Assembly (NCBI RefSeq): GCF_000373645.1 | Contig: NZ_KB892015.1 | Location: 1,942 to 65,941, forward strand | Source: Streptomyces sp. ATexAB-D23 | GTDB taxonomy: Bacteria; Actinomycetota; Actinomycetes; Streptomycetales; Streptomycetaceae | Length of the DNA: 64,000 nucleotides | Reading direction: 5' to 3' | Shown here: piece after piece, positions 53,257 to 61,995 of the stretch | Position numbering within the stretch: the stretch's first letter is position 1 | Layout: each line of letters begins with the position of its first letter | Program-made: the position numbers and the translations under genes | The notes under the pieces: model-generated | The model's input: the letters and a program-made list of their open reading frames with translations, nothing else | Told to the model about the DNA's origin: nothing | The model's database searches: none

Positions 53257-53817
53257 TCACGGTGCGGATGACGACCCGGCGGGACGCCAGGCGGCGGGCC
53301 AGGCCACGTCACGGGCGACGGCCCCGGTCACGCCGAGGCTGGCCCGTGCGCGCTCGACGTAGCGGTCTCGCGCGTTGCGGAATTCCAGATAGGCCTGGTT
53401 CCAGTCCTGTCCGGCCTCCATCTCGACGCCCCGGGCCAGGGACTCCAGCCGCCACAGGCAGTGGTCCAGCGACTTGGACGCGGTATTCGCCTCGGTGTCG
53501 CCGAGCAGTCCCAGCGTCTCCGACAGCGCGGAGCGCCGGGACTCCAACTGGCCTACCTCGGAAAGCACTTCAGGGGTCGGCTCCAGCGGGACGGGGCCCG
53601 ACGTCAGGCCGCGGGCGGCGGCGATCATCTGATAGCGCGCCGCCAACTCCTTGACGGCATGGGCGTACTCGGCGTACGCGGCGAGGCGGCGCTCGTCCCA
53701 GCGGACGGCCTGCTGCCTGCGCCACCTCGTACGCTCGGTCGTGCTGCTCACCAGGAACGACATGACGGCTCCCAGGGCGACGCCCGCGAGCGGAAGTATC
53801 TGTTCGGCCGGACTCAC
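53257..53817 (-). CDS. hypothetical protein with one membrane segment
   Basis: The start is GTG 53817, with GGGGAGG seven bases upstream. The 186-residue protein has a single N-terminal membrane segment (ILPLAGVALGAVMSFLVSS), followed by a long helical, probably coiled-coil, cytosolic part rich in Arg, Glu and Ala (WRRQQAVRWDERRLAAYAEY and YLEFRNARDRYVERARASL). This layout is common in Streptomyces proteins of unknown role. It may bind a partner at the membrane. Confidence 0.62.
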   Translation of the reverse strand: MSPAEQILPLAGVALGAVMSFLVSSTTERTRWRRQQAVRWDERRLAAYAEYAHAVKELAARYQMIAAARGLTSGPVPLEPTPEVLSEVGQLESRRSALSETLGLLGDTEANTASKSLDHCLWRLESLARGVEMEAGQDWNQAYLEFRNARDRYVERARASLGVTGAVARDVAWPAAWRPAGSSSAP

Positions 53818-53942
53818 AAGGGACCTCCCCGTCGGGTAACACGGAACACAGGCCATTCTCTCCACCGCGTCGTCTTCCCGGGGCGGGCGGGCCCGCGCAC
53901 AATTCTGTGCAGCGGCCGACCGGTTCGGGGAACACTGTGCCG

Positions 53943-54792
53943 ATGAGTCTCCCCTCCCCCATCCGGACGCCGCAGCGGCGGGCCCTGGATCACGTCGCCC
54001 TCGCTGGCGTCGGGCCCTCCGGCGGACCCCGCGCTCAGGGTGACCCTCAACTTCCACCCGGACCGTCCGGTGCGTGGCGTGCCGATCCTGGAGTCGATGG
54101 CCCGAACCGGCTCCTACTGCTCGCAGTTCGTCACCGGAACCAGCAACGGCGGCCTGACCGCGTACCCGGGCGGTGACCGGTGGCGCTGGGAGAGCCGGAT
54201 ATTCGCCGGGGCGTACGACACGGCACCCGCCCACGAGCGGCCTGTCTACGGAGCGTTGAACTTCCGCCGGCAGCCGGCCGGTGGGGCGCCGCGGTTCGGT
54301 TCGGCGCACTTCCGGCTGGGCGTCGAGACGCTGGAGCGCACCACGTTCTGCTACCCCGACAGCTTCCTTGAGCCAGTGGATTTCGGGGTCGTCTCCCGCA
54401 TGGGGCTCGTCGGCCTCGCCCTGGCCGGCCGTCAGGACGCCCTGGACGACTACATCGAGGCGCAGGTGCACGGGCCGGTCCGCCCGGACTGCCATGTGGA
54501 GGCGCTGGTGCTGGACCCCTGCTACCGGGACACGGCCGTCGAGGCCGCCGCGCTGCGCCTCGGCTGCCCCGTGGAGTGGCATCCGGGTTTCCGGCTCACG
54601 GTCGGGGAACTGCGCCGTCACCCGGGGTACCGCGGTCAGGAGTACGTCGACCTGGGCACGGCGATCGCCGTCGATGGTGTGCTCGACCCCCGCGTCGTCG
54701 GAGCGGCGGCCCGCACGGGGCGTTTCGACGCTCGGGCGGTCAAGAAGGTGTGGCACTACGTGGCACGGTTCGGCCGGGTGTGGTGCGCGTAG
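53943..54792 (+). pseudogene. DUF3626 gene with a frameshift near its 5' end
   Basis: From ATG 53943 one frame gives PSPIRTPQRRALDHVALAGV, the usual DUF3626 start. The next part (DPALRVTLNFHPDR, then SYCSQFVTGTSNGGLTAYPG) is in another frame, shifted by one base near 54020. The rest to 54792 is intact and well conserved in appearance (GGDRWRWESRIFAGAYD, VEALVLDPCYRDTAVEAA). A shortened protein could start at GTG 54040, giving 250 residues. DUF3626 proteins have an unknown, possibly toxin- or enzyme-like, role. Confidence 0.65.
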
Positions 54793-54808
54793 TCTCCGCC
54801 CGTCCGAC

Positions 54809-55182
54809 TCAGGCGCCGGGGAGGAAGAGGCAGAACGGGTGGCCGTGGGGGTCGCGCAGGACGCGTACGTTCTTCTGGGGCTGGAGCTCCTCCGGCGTCG
54901 CGCCCAGGGCGCGGGCCCGCCGGGTCTCCGCCTCCAAGTCGTCGACCTGGATGTCCAGGTGCGCCTGCATCTGCTGGGTTCCCGGGAGCTGGGGCCAGAC
55001 CGGGGGTGTGTGGTCGGCCTCCAGCTGGAAGCTGAGGCCGGGGCGCTCCCTGTTCCGGGGCCCTCAGTCTGACCCATTCCGGCTCCCGGTCGACCTCCTC
55101 CCAGCCCGGGAGGGCACGTTAGAAGTCGGCCGGAGCGGGCGGGTCGGGCGTGCCGAGGACTACGGCTCCGAGGATCGTCGTC
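54809..55182 (-). pseudogene. VOC (glyoxalase-fold) gene with stop and frameshift
   Basis: The reading starts MTTILGAVVLGTPDPPAPADF at 55182 and meets TAA where the family has Tyr (ADFY). It continues in the same frame with RALPGWEEVDREPEWVRLRA, then shifts frame to LSFQLEADHTPPVWPQLPG and ends NVRVLRDPHGHPFCLFLPG before TGA at 54809. These are the two beta-alpha-beta modules of a VOC protein, as found in small bleomycin-resistance/glyoxalase-like proteins. At least two lesions make it inactive. Confidence 0.75.
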
Positions 55183-55279
55183 ATGTCCCCCACCTTGCCC
55201 CGGCGACTGCACCGGGTGCGCGCACCGTGCGCCGCGGGCCGCGCCCTTCTGACGTGCGACGGAACTTCGCGGACACGGC

Positions 55280-55861
55280 CTATGGGCTGTCCCGCGGCTC
55301 GTGGCCGGCGGTTCCGGCGCGAACGGTGACCACGGCGAGCACGGGATCGAGAGGCGTCACGAGTCCGGCGGCGGCGATGGCCACGAGGTGCACGGGCACA
55401 TCGCCGTCCGCCAGGCCGTTGACGTATGCGAGGGCCGCCGCGGGCAGCAGTTCCGGGACCTTCCCGCGCAGCGTGCGCACCGCGTGCAGGCGTCCGCGCG
55501 CCGCGGCGACCGCGCGCAGTTCGTCGTGCAGGTCGTCCAGGGCCGTGCGTACGGGCAGTCCGCGTATCCGGGCCCGGTAGTCGTCCTCCCACGCGCCGGT
55601 CGCCATGGAGACGGCGCCGATGCGGTGCAGACCTCCGTCGGCGCGGTCGACCAGGTACGGGCCGCTGCCGATGAGCATGGACCGCGGGTTCCGGGTGCGT
55701 ACGAATTCCTCGGACTGCCAGGAGACGATCCACACGAGCTCGTGTTCCTCCACCTGGACCACGGCCGTGCGCACCGCGCCCACGTCCACCGCGCGCCACT
55801 TCCGGTAGTCGCGCTCCAGCTGCTCTTCGACGGTGCGCACGGCGGTTTCTCGCTCGATCAT
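55280..55861 (-). CDS. YrhB/Imm35-like protein with C-terminal extension
   Basis: The first half of this 193-residue protein (IERETAVRTVEEQLERDYRK, then VEEHELVWIVSWQSEEFVRT and LIGSGPYLVDRADGGLHRIG) matches the YrhB/Immunity protein 35 pattern, a cystatin-like fold. The second half (about residues 90-193; DDLHDELRAVAAARG, LPAAALAYVNGLADGDVPV) is helical and of unknown type. Members act as antitoxins or chaperone-like proteins, but no toxin gene lies next to it. Confidence 0.65.
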   Translation of the reverse strand: MIERETAVRTVEEQLERDYRKWRAVDVGAVRTAVVQVEEHELVWIVSWQSEEFVRTRNPRSMLIGSGPYLVDRADGGLHRIGAVSMATGAWEDDYRARIRGLPVRTALDDLHDELRAVAAARGRLHAVRTLRGKVPELLPAAALAYVNGLADGDVPVHLVAIAAAGLVTPLDPVLAVVTVRAGTAGHEPRDSP

Positions 55862-55953
55862 CTGTGCAGCCTTGCGTACGGGCCCGAGCGGGCCACGCCG
55901 GCGGCCGTACCGGTGAAGTGGTTCTTCTTGCCGATGACCGGGATCAGGGCGGA

Positions 55954-56214
55954 GTCGGCGGACAGCGCGATCTCGCCGCGCTCACCCCGCGCGAACTTGA
56001 GGTGCTCGGCCTGCTCGCCCGGGGGCTGAGCAACGCCGAACTCGCCGCCCGCCCGCACCTGGCCGAGGCGACCGTGAAGACGCATGTCGCCCGCCTCCTC
56101 GCCAGGCTCGGGCTCCGAGACCGCGTGCAGGCCGTCATCGCCGCCTGCGAGACGGGGCTGGTCAGCGTCGGCGAACGCGAAGCGGATGAGGACGAGGAGG
56201 GGACCGGCCCCTGA
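55954..56214 (+). pseudogene. 3' remnant of a LuxR-type response regulator
   Basis: The frame carries only the DNA-binding end: LAALTPRELEVLGLLARGLS, then ATVKTHVARLLARLGLRDRV and QAVIAACETGLV. An intact NarL-type regulator would have a receiver domain of about 130 residues before it. The DNA upstream shows no receiver motifs in any frame, and no sensor kinase is near. It is a truncated leftover. Confidence 0.65.
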
Positions 56215-56316
56215 CAGCGGGCGGGGACGGACGGGTCCGGCCCCCGACCGATGCCCGGTGCCGGATACGGGGCGGCAGGCTCAGCGGGCTCCGCACCGTG
56301 GCCGCGAGCGTGCTCC

Positions 56317-57132
56317 TCAGGCCGTGTCCGGCATCGCCGGGCCCCAGGGGGCGGGGCCCGAACCCTCGGCCCAGGCGGCGAGCATGGCCCCGTCCACGCA
56401 GCGGATGCCGCAGGCCCGCGCGTACTCCAGGGCGGGCGCCGTGAACTCACTGGTCGTCACCATGGTGGCGAGCTGTGCCCCGTGGACCGTCCAGCAGGTA
56501 CCTCCGAAGCGCTGGAGGTCCTGGGAGCCCACCTTGTGCGCGGGTCCGTACTGCTTGCACTGCACGACGACGCGCCGCCCGTCCGGTGCGGTGGCGAGGA
56601 CGTCGGCGCCGAGGTCACCCGCGCCGCCGGTGACCTCGGCCTCCTGGCAGCCGTCCCGTTCGCACAGCGCGGCCACGGCCGCCTCGAAGCCGTCGGGGTC
56701 GAGTGCGCCGAAGTCGAGCGCGGCCGGGTCGGCGGCCGGCGGCGGGAGTACGGCGGTGAGCCCGTCCCGTGCGCCGGGGACGGGGGCGGGTCCTGCCGCC
56801 CGGACCGAGGCGGAGGGGAACGGCTCCGGGACCTCGTCGCGGGGCGTGCCGGCGGCTTCGCCGGGGGGCGGTGCCATGGCCTCGCGGGCTGCCCGGCGCA
56901 GTTCCCGGGTGCGCGGCATCGCCCGGAACAGGATGTAGAGCACGGGGACGGCGAGCACGGCCAGAGCCCCGGCGGTGACCGGGTGGGCGCCGGCCCAGTG
57001 GGCGAAGCGCAGGAAGAGGAGGGCCGCGCCGCAGATCAGGGCGCCGGCCAGGGCGAGGGTGAGGAGGGGGCTGCGCAGCGGTTCGGTGGTGCGGGCACGG
57101 CGTGTGCCGCTTCCCGGTCTGCGTATCGGCAC
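56317..57132 (-). CDS. membrane-bound Mrr-like restriction endonuclease domain protein
   Basis: The 271-residue protein has a basic N-terminus and two membrane segments (LLTLALAGALICGAALLFL, about 23-41, and AGALAVLAVPVLYILFRA, about 54-71), then a disordered Pro/Ala linker. The C-terminal Mrr-type PD-(D/E)XK domain (about 140-260) has FEAAVAALCERDGCQEAEVT, GDLGADVLATAPDGRRVVVQCKQY (the Asp and QxK catalytic residues) and TTSEFTAPALEYAR. It may cut foreign or modified DNA near the membrane. It lies alone, without a methylase. Confidence 0.82.
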   Translation of the reverse strand: MPIRRPGSGTRRARTTEPLRSPLLTLALAGALICGAALLFLRFAHWAGAHPVTAGALAVLAVPVLYILFRAMPRTRELRRAAREAMAPPPGEAAGTPRDEVPEPFPSASVRAAGPAPVPGARDGLTAVLPPPAADPAALDFGALDPDGFEAAVAALCERDGCQEAEVTGGAGDLGADVLATAPDGRRVVVQCKQYGPAHKVGSQDLQRFGGTCWTVHGAQLATMVTTSEFTAPALEYARACGIRCVDGAMLAAWAEGSGPAPWGPAMPDTA

Positions 57133-57240
57133 GGCATCTCCCTCGGCAGGTCACGAACGTCATCGACCGCCGTGTGCCCCGAACCACGCGTTCCATGATC
57201 AGCCGGCCCGCCGCGAGCGTGCTGCCCCGGCGGACGGCCC

Positions 57241-58107
57241 TCAGGCCCGGCGGACGCAGTCGTGGATCTCGGGGCGCCGCAGAAGACCCGCCGACTCGTA
57301 CGTGGCCACGGCGCCGGTGCGGGAGCTCGGGGTGCAGACGAGTGCGCTGGAGGCGCCCATGTCCCGCAGTGCGGCCGCCGCGGCGAGAGTGATCGCCCGT
57401 CCGTAGCCGCGGTGGCGGTGTTCCTGGTGCACGCCCATCGGTTCGAGCAGTCCGGGCCGTCCCGGGCCGGCCGACCACACCGTCACGGTCGCCACCGCCT
57501 CGCCCCGCTCGTCGCGGGCGAGCAGGCACCGGGCCTCGGCGAAGGGGAGCCCGGCCGCCATCGCGTGCCAGTGCCCTTCCGTGAACCGTGACCCGTCGAA
57601 CGCCGAGCGGTGCACGGCGGCGACGAGGTGCGCGTGTTCCGGCCCGGCCACGTCGATCCGCACGCCCGGGTCCTCCACGGGCCGCGCGAGGTCACGGGCC
57701 AGCGGCGTCCACGGCTCGTCGGCGCCCCAGCCCGCCTCGCCGAGCAGCTCCCGGAGCAGCGCGTCCTTCGGCGCCTCGACGTTCGCCCTCCCCCCGGGCA
57801 GCACACCGCGCGCGGGACGGGTCACGTCCTCGGCCAGCCGGTGCGCCAGCTCCTCGTCGCCACGGGCGTCCGGAGCTGTTGTCAGCCGCACCAGCCCGGG
57901 ACCGTCGAGCAGCCCGACGGCGAGGATCCGGCCGGCCCGGCTCCAGGTCCGGACCCCCGCGGCGGCGGCCTCCGCGCCGAACCGCCGGAACCAGCCCAGG
58001 TCTCCCGGATGCAGTTGCGCCGGCGCGCCCTCGTGCTGCCACTCCCGCAGTGCGCCGACGGCGCCGCCCAGCCCGTCTGCCCGCGGTGTCGCGAGTGCGA
58101 TCGTCAT
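57241..58107 (-). CDS. GNAT family acetyltransferase, two-domain
   Basis: At 288 residues this is longer than a single GNAT. The C-terminal half (about 145-285) is the active one: LVAAVHRSAFDGSRF, VTVWSAGPGRPGLLEPMGVH, and the CoA loop MGVHQEHRHRGYGRAI (about 225-240), then VCTPSSRTGAVATYESAG. The N-terminal half (about 1-140) is probably a degenerate GNAT-like domain that shapes the substrate pocket. The substrate is unknown. Confidence 0.8.
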   Translation of the reverse strand: MTIALATPRADGLGGAVGALREWQHEGAPAQLHPGDLGWFRRFGAEAAAAGVRTWSRAGRILAVGLLDGPGLVRLTTAPDARGDEELAHRLAEDVTRPARGVLPGGRANVEAPKDALLRELLGEAGWGADEPWTPLARDLARPVEDPGVRIDVAGPEHAHLVAAVHRSAFDGSRFTEGHWHAMAAGLPFAEARCLLARDERGEAVATVTVWSAGPGRPGLLEPMGVHQEHRHRGYGRAITLAAAAALRDMGASSALVCTPSSRTGAVATYESAGLLRRPEIHDCVRRA

Positions 58108-58211
58108 GCCGCCGATCCGACATCACCACGAGGGCGGTGCACAACCGGTTTTGGGCGTCGCGGTCACCGGGGCCCGGGGCCGGGCCGTCGCCACGGGGCC
58201 CCCGGCGTCGC

Positions 58212-59771
58212 TCAGGTGCCGGACTCGGTCTGGGAGAGCGGCGTCGCGATGTCCTCCAGGGAGCGCTGCTCGGCGTCGACCGCGAGGAAGGCCGCGACGA
58301 TCCCGGCCGCGCACATCAGGGCCGCGCCGATGGAGAAGGCGAGGGCCGTGTCGCCGGGGACCCCCGATTCGGTGAGGTCGGCGAAGATCAGGGGGCCGCT
58401 GATCCCGCCGACGGCGGTACCGACCGCGTAGAAGAAGGCGATGGCCATGGCCCGGGTCTCCATCGGAAAGACCTCGGAGACCGTCAGGTACGCGCTGCTC
58501 GCGCCCGCCGAGGCGAAGAACAGGACGACGCACCAGCACGCGGTGAGGGTGTTGGCGGTCAGCGAGCCCCGGTCGAAGAGCCAGGCCGTGATGAACAGCA
58601 GGATGCCCGGCAGGATGTAGGTACCGGCGATCATGATGCGCCGCCCGATCGTGTCGAACAGCTTGCCGAGCACGAGCGGTCCGATGAAGTTGCCGGCCGC
58701 GATCACCGCGAAGTAGTAGCCGGTGTGGCCGCTCCGCACGTCGTAGAACGTCGTCAGGATCGCGCCGAAGCCGAAGGTGATCGCGTTGTAGAGGAATGCC
58801 TGCCCGATGAAGAGGGAGAGTCCGAGCACGGCGCGCTTGGGGTAGCTGCGGAAGACGGTCCTGGCGATGAGCCCGAAGCCGATGCTCCTGCGTTCGTGGA
58901 TGGTGATCTCACCGGCCGGGGGCGGCAGCTTCTCGTGCTTCTCGTCCTCGATCTCCCGCTCGACGGACGTGACGAGCTTGTCCGCCTCGTCCCCGTGGCC
59001 GTGGATGAACTGCCACCGGGGGCTCTCCGGCACATGCCGCCGCACGAGGAGGATCACGAAGCCGAGGACGACGCCGAGGGCGAAGGTGAGCCGCCAGCCG
59101 AGGTCCTTGGGGAAGTAGTCCGTGTTCAGCATGACGATCGACAGCAGCGCACCGCCGACCGCGCCCAGCCAGTAACTGCCGTTGATGATGAGGTCGACGC
59201 GGCCCCGGTACTTCGAGGGGATCAGCTCGTCGATGGCCGAGTTGATGGCCGCGTACTCGCCGCCGATACCGAAGCCGGTGAGGAAGCGGAAGAGGAAGAA
59301 CCACCAGGCGCTGAAGGAGAGGCCGGTCATGGCTGTCGCGGCGAGGTAGACCGCGAGCGTCACCATGAACAGCTTCTTGCGGCCGAACCGGTCGGTGAGC
59401 CACCCGAAGAACAGCGCCCCCGAGCAGGCACCCGCCACGTAGAGGGCCGCGGCGAGTCCGGTGACCTGAGCGGACGTGATGTCGAGGCCCGAGCCGTCCT
59501 CCGAGAGCCGGCTCGCGATGTTACCGACCGTCGTGACTTCGAGGCCGTCCAGAATCCACACCGTGCCGAGCCCGATGACGATCATCCAGTGCCAGCGCGA
59601 CCACGGCAGCCGGTCGAGCCGGGCCGGTACGGCCGTCGTGATGGTACCGAGTCCGGAATCACCCGGCGCCGCGGCCTCCTCGCGCGGATCGCGGCCTCCT
59701 CCCCCGCCGCGCCCCCCGTCCGGGCGTCGCTCCCTGCCTCCAGGTCCCTCCGATGCGGCGGGGGTCGTCAC
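58212..59771 (-). CDS. MFS transporter, sugar/metabolite porter type
   Basis: From GTG 59771 the protein has 519 residues. After a Gly-rich N-terminal tail of about 45 residues come 12 predicted membrane segments. MFS signatures include FFGWLTDRFGRKKLFM (loop 2-3), FRFLTGFGIGGEYAAINSAI (segments 4-5) and VLGKLFDTIGRRIMI (loop 8-9). A charged central loop (DKLVTSVEREIEDEKHEKLP) separates the two halves. It resembles the proton-coupled metabolite/sugar porters. The substrate is unknown; it faces the LLM oxidoreductase gene divergently. Confidence 0.85.
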   Translation of the reverse strand: MTTPAASEGPGGRERRPDGGRGGGGGRDPREEAAAPGDSGLGTITTAVPARLDRLPWSRWHWMIVIGLGTVWILDGLEVTTVGNIASRLSEDGSGLDITSAQVTGLAAALYVAGACSGALFFGWLTDRFGRKKLFMVTLAVYLAATAMTGLSFSAWWFFLFRFLTGFGIGGEYAAINSAIDELIPSKYRGRVDLIINGSYWLGAVGGALLSIVMLNTDYFPKDLGWRLTFALGVVLGFVILLVRRHVPESPRWQFIHGHGDEADKLVTSVEREIEDEKHEKLPPPAGEITIHERRSIGFGLIARTVFRSYPKRAVLGLSLFIGQAFLYNAITFGFGAILTTFYDVRSGHTGYYFAVIAAGNFIGPLVLGKLFDTIGRRIMIAGTYILPGILLFITAWLFDRGSLTANTLTACWCVVLFFASAGASSAYLTVSEVFPMETRAMAIAFFYAVGTAVGGISGPLIFADLTESGVPGDTALAFSIGAALMCAAGIVAAFLAVDAEQRSLEDIATPLSQTESGT

Positions 59772-59977
59772 GGCAGCTACCTCCTCGTCCGGCGGGCGCA
59801 CACTGCGGGGCCGCAGAGCGTCCAATATCCGCCAGTTGCCCGTGCGGCGCCCCCGCACACGCGGCCACTCGCCCACATGAGGTGCGCGCACGGCGCCATG
59901 ACGGCCTGTCGGGTGAATCCCGGCCCGTATCGGGTGCGGCGGGGAATAGCGGGAGCCGGGCGCTGTTTTATCCCGGC

Positions 59978-60868
59978 ATGACTTCTGAGACACGTGAGGT
60001 ATTCGGCCGGGTCGGCATCTGGAGCGGCGCGCTGCACCCGTCGAAGGTGGACGCCGCGGGGAAGGCGGCGATCGCGGAAGCGGTCGCCGAGCTCGAAGCA
60101 CTGGGGTACGGGACGCTGTGGATCGGCGGCAGCCCCTCGCCCGACGACGCCGCCGCGATCGTCGACGCCACTCGTACGGCCACCGTCGCCACCGGCATCC
60201 TGAGCATCTGGGACCACACCGCCGAGGAGGTCGCGGCGCGGGTCGCCGCGCTCGAGGCGAGCGCCCGGGGGCGCTTCGTCCTCGGCCTGGGCGTCAGCCA
60301 CGGCCCGATGGTCCCCCGGTACGCGAAGCCGTACAGCGCGATGGTGGCCTACCTCGACGCGCTGGACACCGCCGAGCCGTCCGTGGGGCCCGGCCGCCGG
60401 GTGCTGGCGGCGCTCGGCCCGAAGATGCTGGAACTCGCGGCGGGCAGGGCGCTGGGCGCCCACCCCTACCTCGTCACCACCGCGCATACGGCGGAGGCAC
60501 GCGAGGCGCTCGGGCCCGGCGCGCTGCTCGCCCCCGAGCTGTCCGTCGTACTTGACACCGATCTCGACCGCGCCCACGCCACGGCCCGCGCCATGCTGGC
60601 GATGTACCTGAAGCTCCCCAACTACACCGACAACCTGCTGCGCCTCGGATTCGCGGAGAGCGACTTCGACGGCGGTGGCAGCGTCCGCCTCCTGGACGCC
60701 CTCTTCGCGCTGGGCGACGCCGACCGGGTGAAGGCGCGGGCGCGGGAGTACTTCGACGCGGGCGCCGACCATGTCGCGCTCCAGGTGGTCGCCGCCGGCG
60801 GGAAGAGGGACGGCCTGCCGCTCGCCGAGTGGCGTGAACTCGCCGACGCCTTCGGCGACGAGCTGTAG
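59978..60868 (+). CDS. LLM-class F420-dependent oxidoreductase
   Basis: The 296-residue luciferase-like monooxygenase-fold protein starts at ATG 59978 with a GGAG ribosome site further upstream. It begins GRVGIWSGALHPSKVDAAGK and contains YGTLWIGGSPSPDD, FVLGLGVSHGPMVPRYAKPY and LPNYTDNLLRLGF, typical of the F420-dependent family in actinomycetes (MSMEG_4879-like group). It uses reduced F420 or FMN for a hydride transfer; the substrate is unknown. A strong hairpin follows. Confidence 0.85.
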   Translation: MTSETREVFGRVGIWSGALHPSKVDAAGKAAIAEAVAELEALGYGTLWIGGSPSPDDAAAIVDATRTATVATGILSIWDHTAEEVAARVAALEASARGRFVLGLGVSHGPMVPRYAKPYSAMVAYLDALDTAEPSVGPGRRVLAALGPKMLELAAGRALGAHPYLVTTAHTAEAREALGPGALLAPELSVVLDTDLDRAHATARAMLAMYLKLPNYTDNLLRLGFAESDFDGGGSVRLLDALFALGDADRVKARAREYFDAGADHVALQVVAAGGKRDGLPLAEWRELADAFGDEL

Positions 60869-60875
60869 CGGGCCG

Positions 60876-60906
60876 GCGCCCGGTCCGCGCGGCGCGGACC
60901 GGGCGC
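60876..60906 (+). terminator. hairpin after the LLM gene
   Basis: A perfect 14-bp stem (GCGCCCGGTCCGCG) with loop CGG begins 8 bases after the stop codon and separates the LLM gene from the TetR promoter. Confidence 0.72.
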
Positions 60907-60916
60907 GCCACCGCTC

Positions 60917-60970
60917 TTGCGCCGCCCCGGCCGCGTACGTACATTGTGAACGTGTTCGGTGAACAGGTTC
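60917..60970 (+). promoter_or_regulatory. promoter with twin GAACnnGTTC operators
   Basis: TTGCGC (60917-60922) and TACATT (60940-60945) are spaced 17 bp. The palindromes GAACGTGTTC (60948-60957) and GAACAGGTTC (60961-60970), 13 bp apart centre to centre, lie over the start point and the first codons of the TetR gene. This suits autorepression. Confidence 0.6.
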
Positions 60971-61557
60971 AGTCAACGCGTGCGGCGCAGAAGCTGCGCA
61001 CCGCCACCCGGATCACGGAGACCGCCGCGCGGCTCTTCGCGGAGCACGGCTTCCAGAGCACGACGGTGCGTCAGGTCGCGGCGGAGGCAGGGGTTTCCGT
61101 GGGGGCGGTCATGGCGGTCGGGGACAAGGAGTCCCTGCTGAGCCTGGTGTTCGACCGGGCCATCGCCGACCGCATCCCTTCCCCGCCCGAGCCCCCGGAG
61201 GCGGGGGCCGCCGCCGCACCGTCGGCCGTGGCGTATCTGTCCCACTACTTCGACCCGTTCCTGGATCTGTTCGCCGAGAACGACGACCTCGCGCGCGCCT
61301 ACTTCCGGACTCTGGCCCGGGGCAAGGACGAGAACGCCTCTCTGGGCGCGCTGCGCACGCTCACCGAGGACAACCTCGGCGCCGCGATGGTGAACGCCGG
61401 TGCGCCCGAGGCGCGTGCCCGGCTCGGCGCACAGGTGATGTTCGCCGCATACCTGGGCGAGCTGATGCTGCTCGCCGCGGGATCGACCGATCCCCAGCAG
61501 ACGGCGGCGAGGATCAGGCACACCGCCGCGTTCGTCACCGCACAGGAAGGGCTCTGA
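60946..61557 (+). CDS. TetR family regulator
   Basis: The 203-residue protein has the N-terminal helix-turn-helix ATRITETAARLFAEHGFQST, then VRQVAAEAGVSVGAVMAVGDKE (about residues 20-62), followed by a helical ligand domain (LSHYFDPFLDLFAENDDLAR). The GTG at 60946 lies inside the promoter; GTG 60952 (VFGEQVQSTRAAQ) would suit a leaderless mRNA better. It ends three bases before the DoxX-like gene, so it most likely controls both through the GAACnnGTTC sites. Confidence 0.85.
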   Translation: MNVFGEQVQSTRAAQKLRTATRITETAARLFAEHGFQSTTVRQVAAEAGVSVGAVMAVGDKESLLSLVFDRAIADRIPSPPEPPEAGAAAAPSAVAYLSHYFDPFLDLFAENDDLARAYFRTLARGKDENASLGALRTLTEDNLGAAMVNAGAPEARARLGAQVMFAAYLGELMLLAAGSTDPQQTAARIRHTAAFVTAQEGL

Positions 61558-61560
61558 CCG

Positions 61561-61929
61561 ATGTCGCTCTCCGAACTCCCCTCCCCCGTCTGGCCGGTGG
61601 TGGTGCTGCTCGTCATCCAGGCGGGCGACGCGGCGATGATGCTGCGCCCGCCCCGGTTCATCGCCGACTGCCTGGAAAGCGTACGACTGCCGCGTGACTG
61701 GTGGTGGGTGCTGACCACGGCGAAGACGGCTTCGGTCGTGGGGCTCGTCGTCGGCTTCAAGGTGCCGGGTGTCGCCATGACGACGACGGCCGCGGTCGTC
61801 GTCTACTTCCTCGCGGCCGCCGCCGCACACATCCGGGCGCGGGCGCTGAGCAGCGCGTTCTGGGTGAACTGCCTCGGCATGCTGGTGGTCTCACTGGCCG
61901 TACTGGTGGGCAGTTTCGTACGGGTGTGA
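61561..61929 (+). CDS. DoxX-like membrane protein
   Basis: The 122-residue protein has four hydrophobic segments: WPVVVLLVIQAGDAAMML, TTAKTASVVGLVVGFKVPG, ATTTAAVVVYFLAAAAAHI-like and FWVNCLGMLVVSLAVLVGSF. It resembles DoxX-like family members (DUF4267/DoxX_2 type), often repressed by an adjacent TetR protein. It follows the TetR gene with a 3-base gap and so forms a two-gene operon. A role in redox or stress response is likely but unproven. Confidence 0.75.
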   Translation: MSLSELPSPVWPVVVLLVIQAGDAAMMLRPPRFIADCLESVRLPRDWWWVLTTAKTASVVGLVVGFKVPGVAMTTTAAVVVYFLAAAAAHIRARALSSAFWVNCLGMLVVSLAVLVGSFVRV

Positions 61930-61995
61930 CACCCGGCCCGTGACCGCCGCCGCCCGCCACCGAGGCCGATTCCGGCCGGGCGACGGGCCGGCGTG

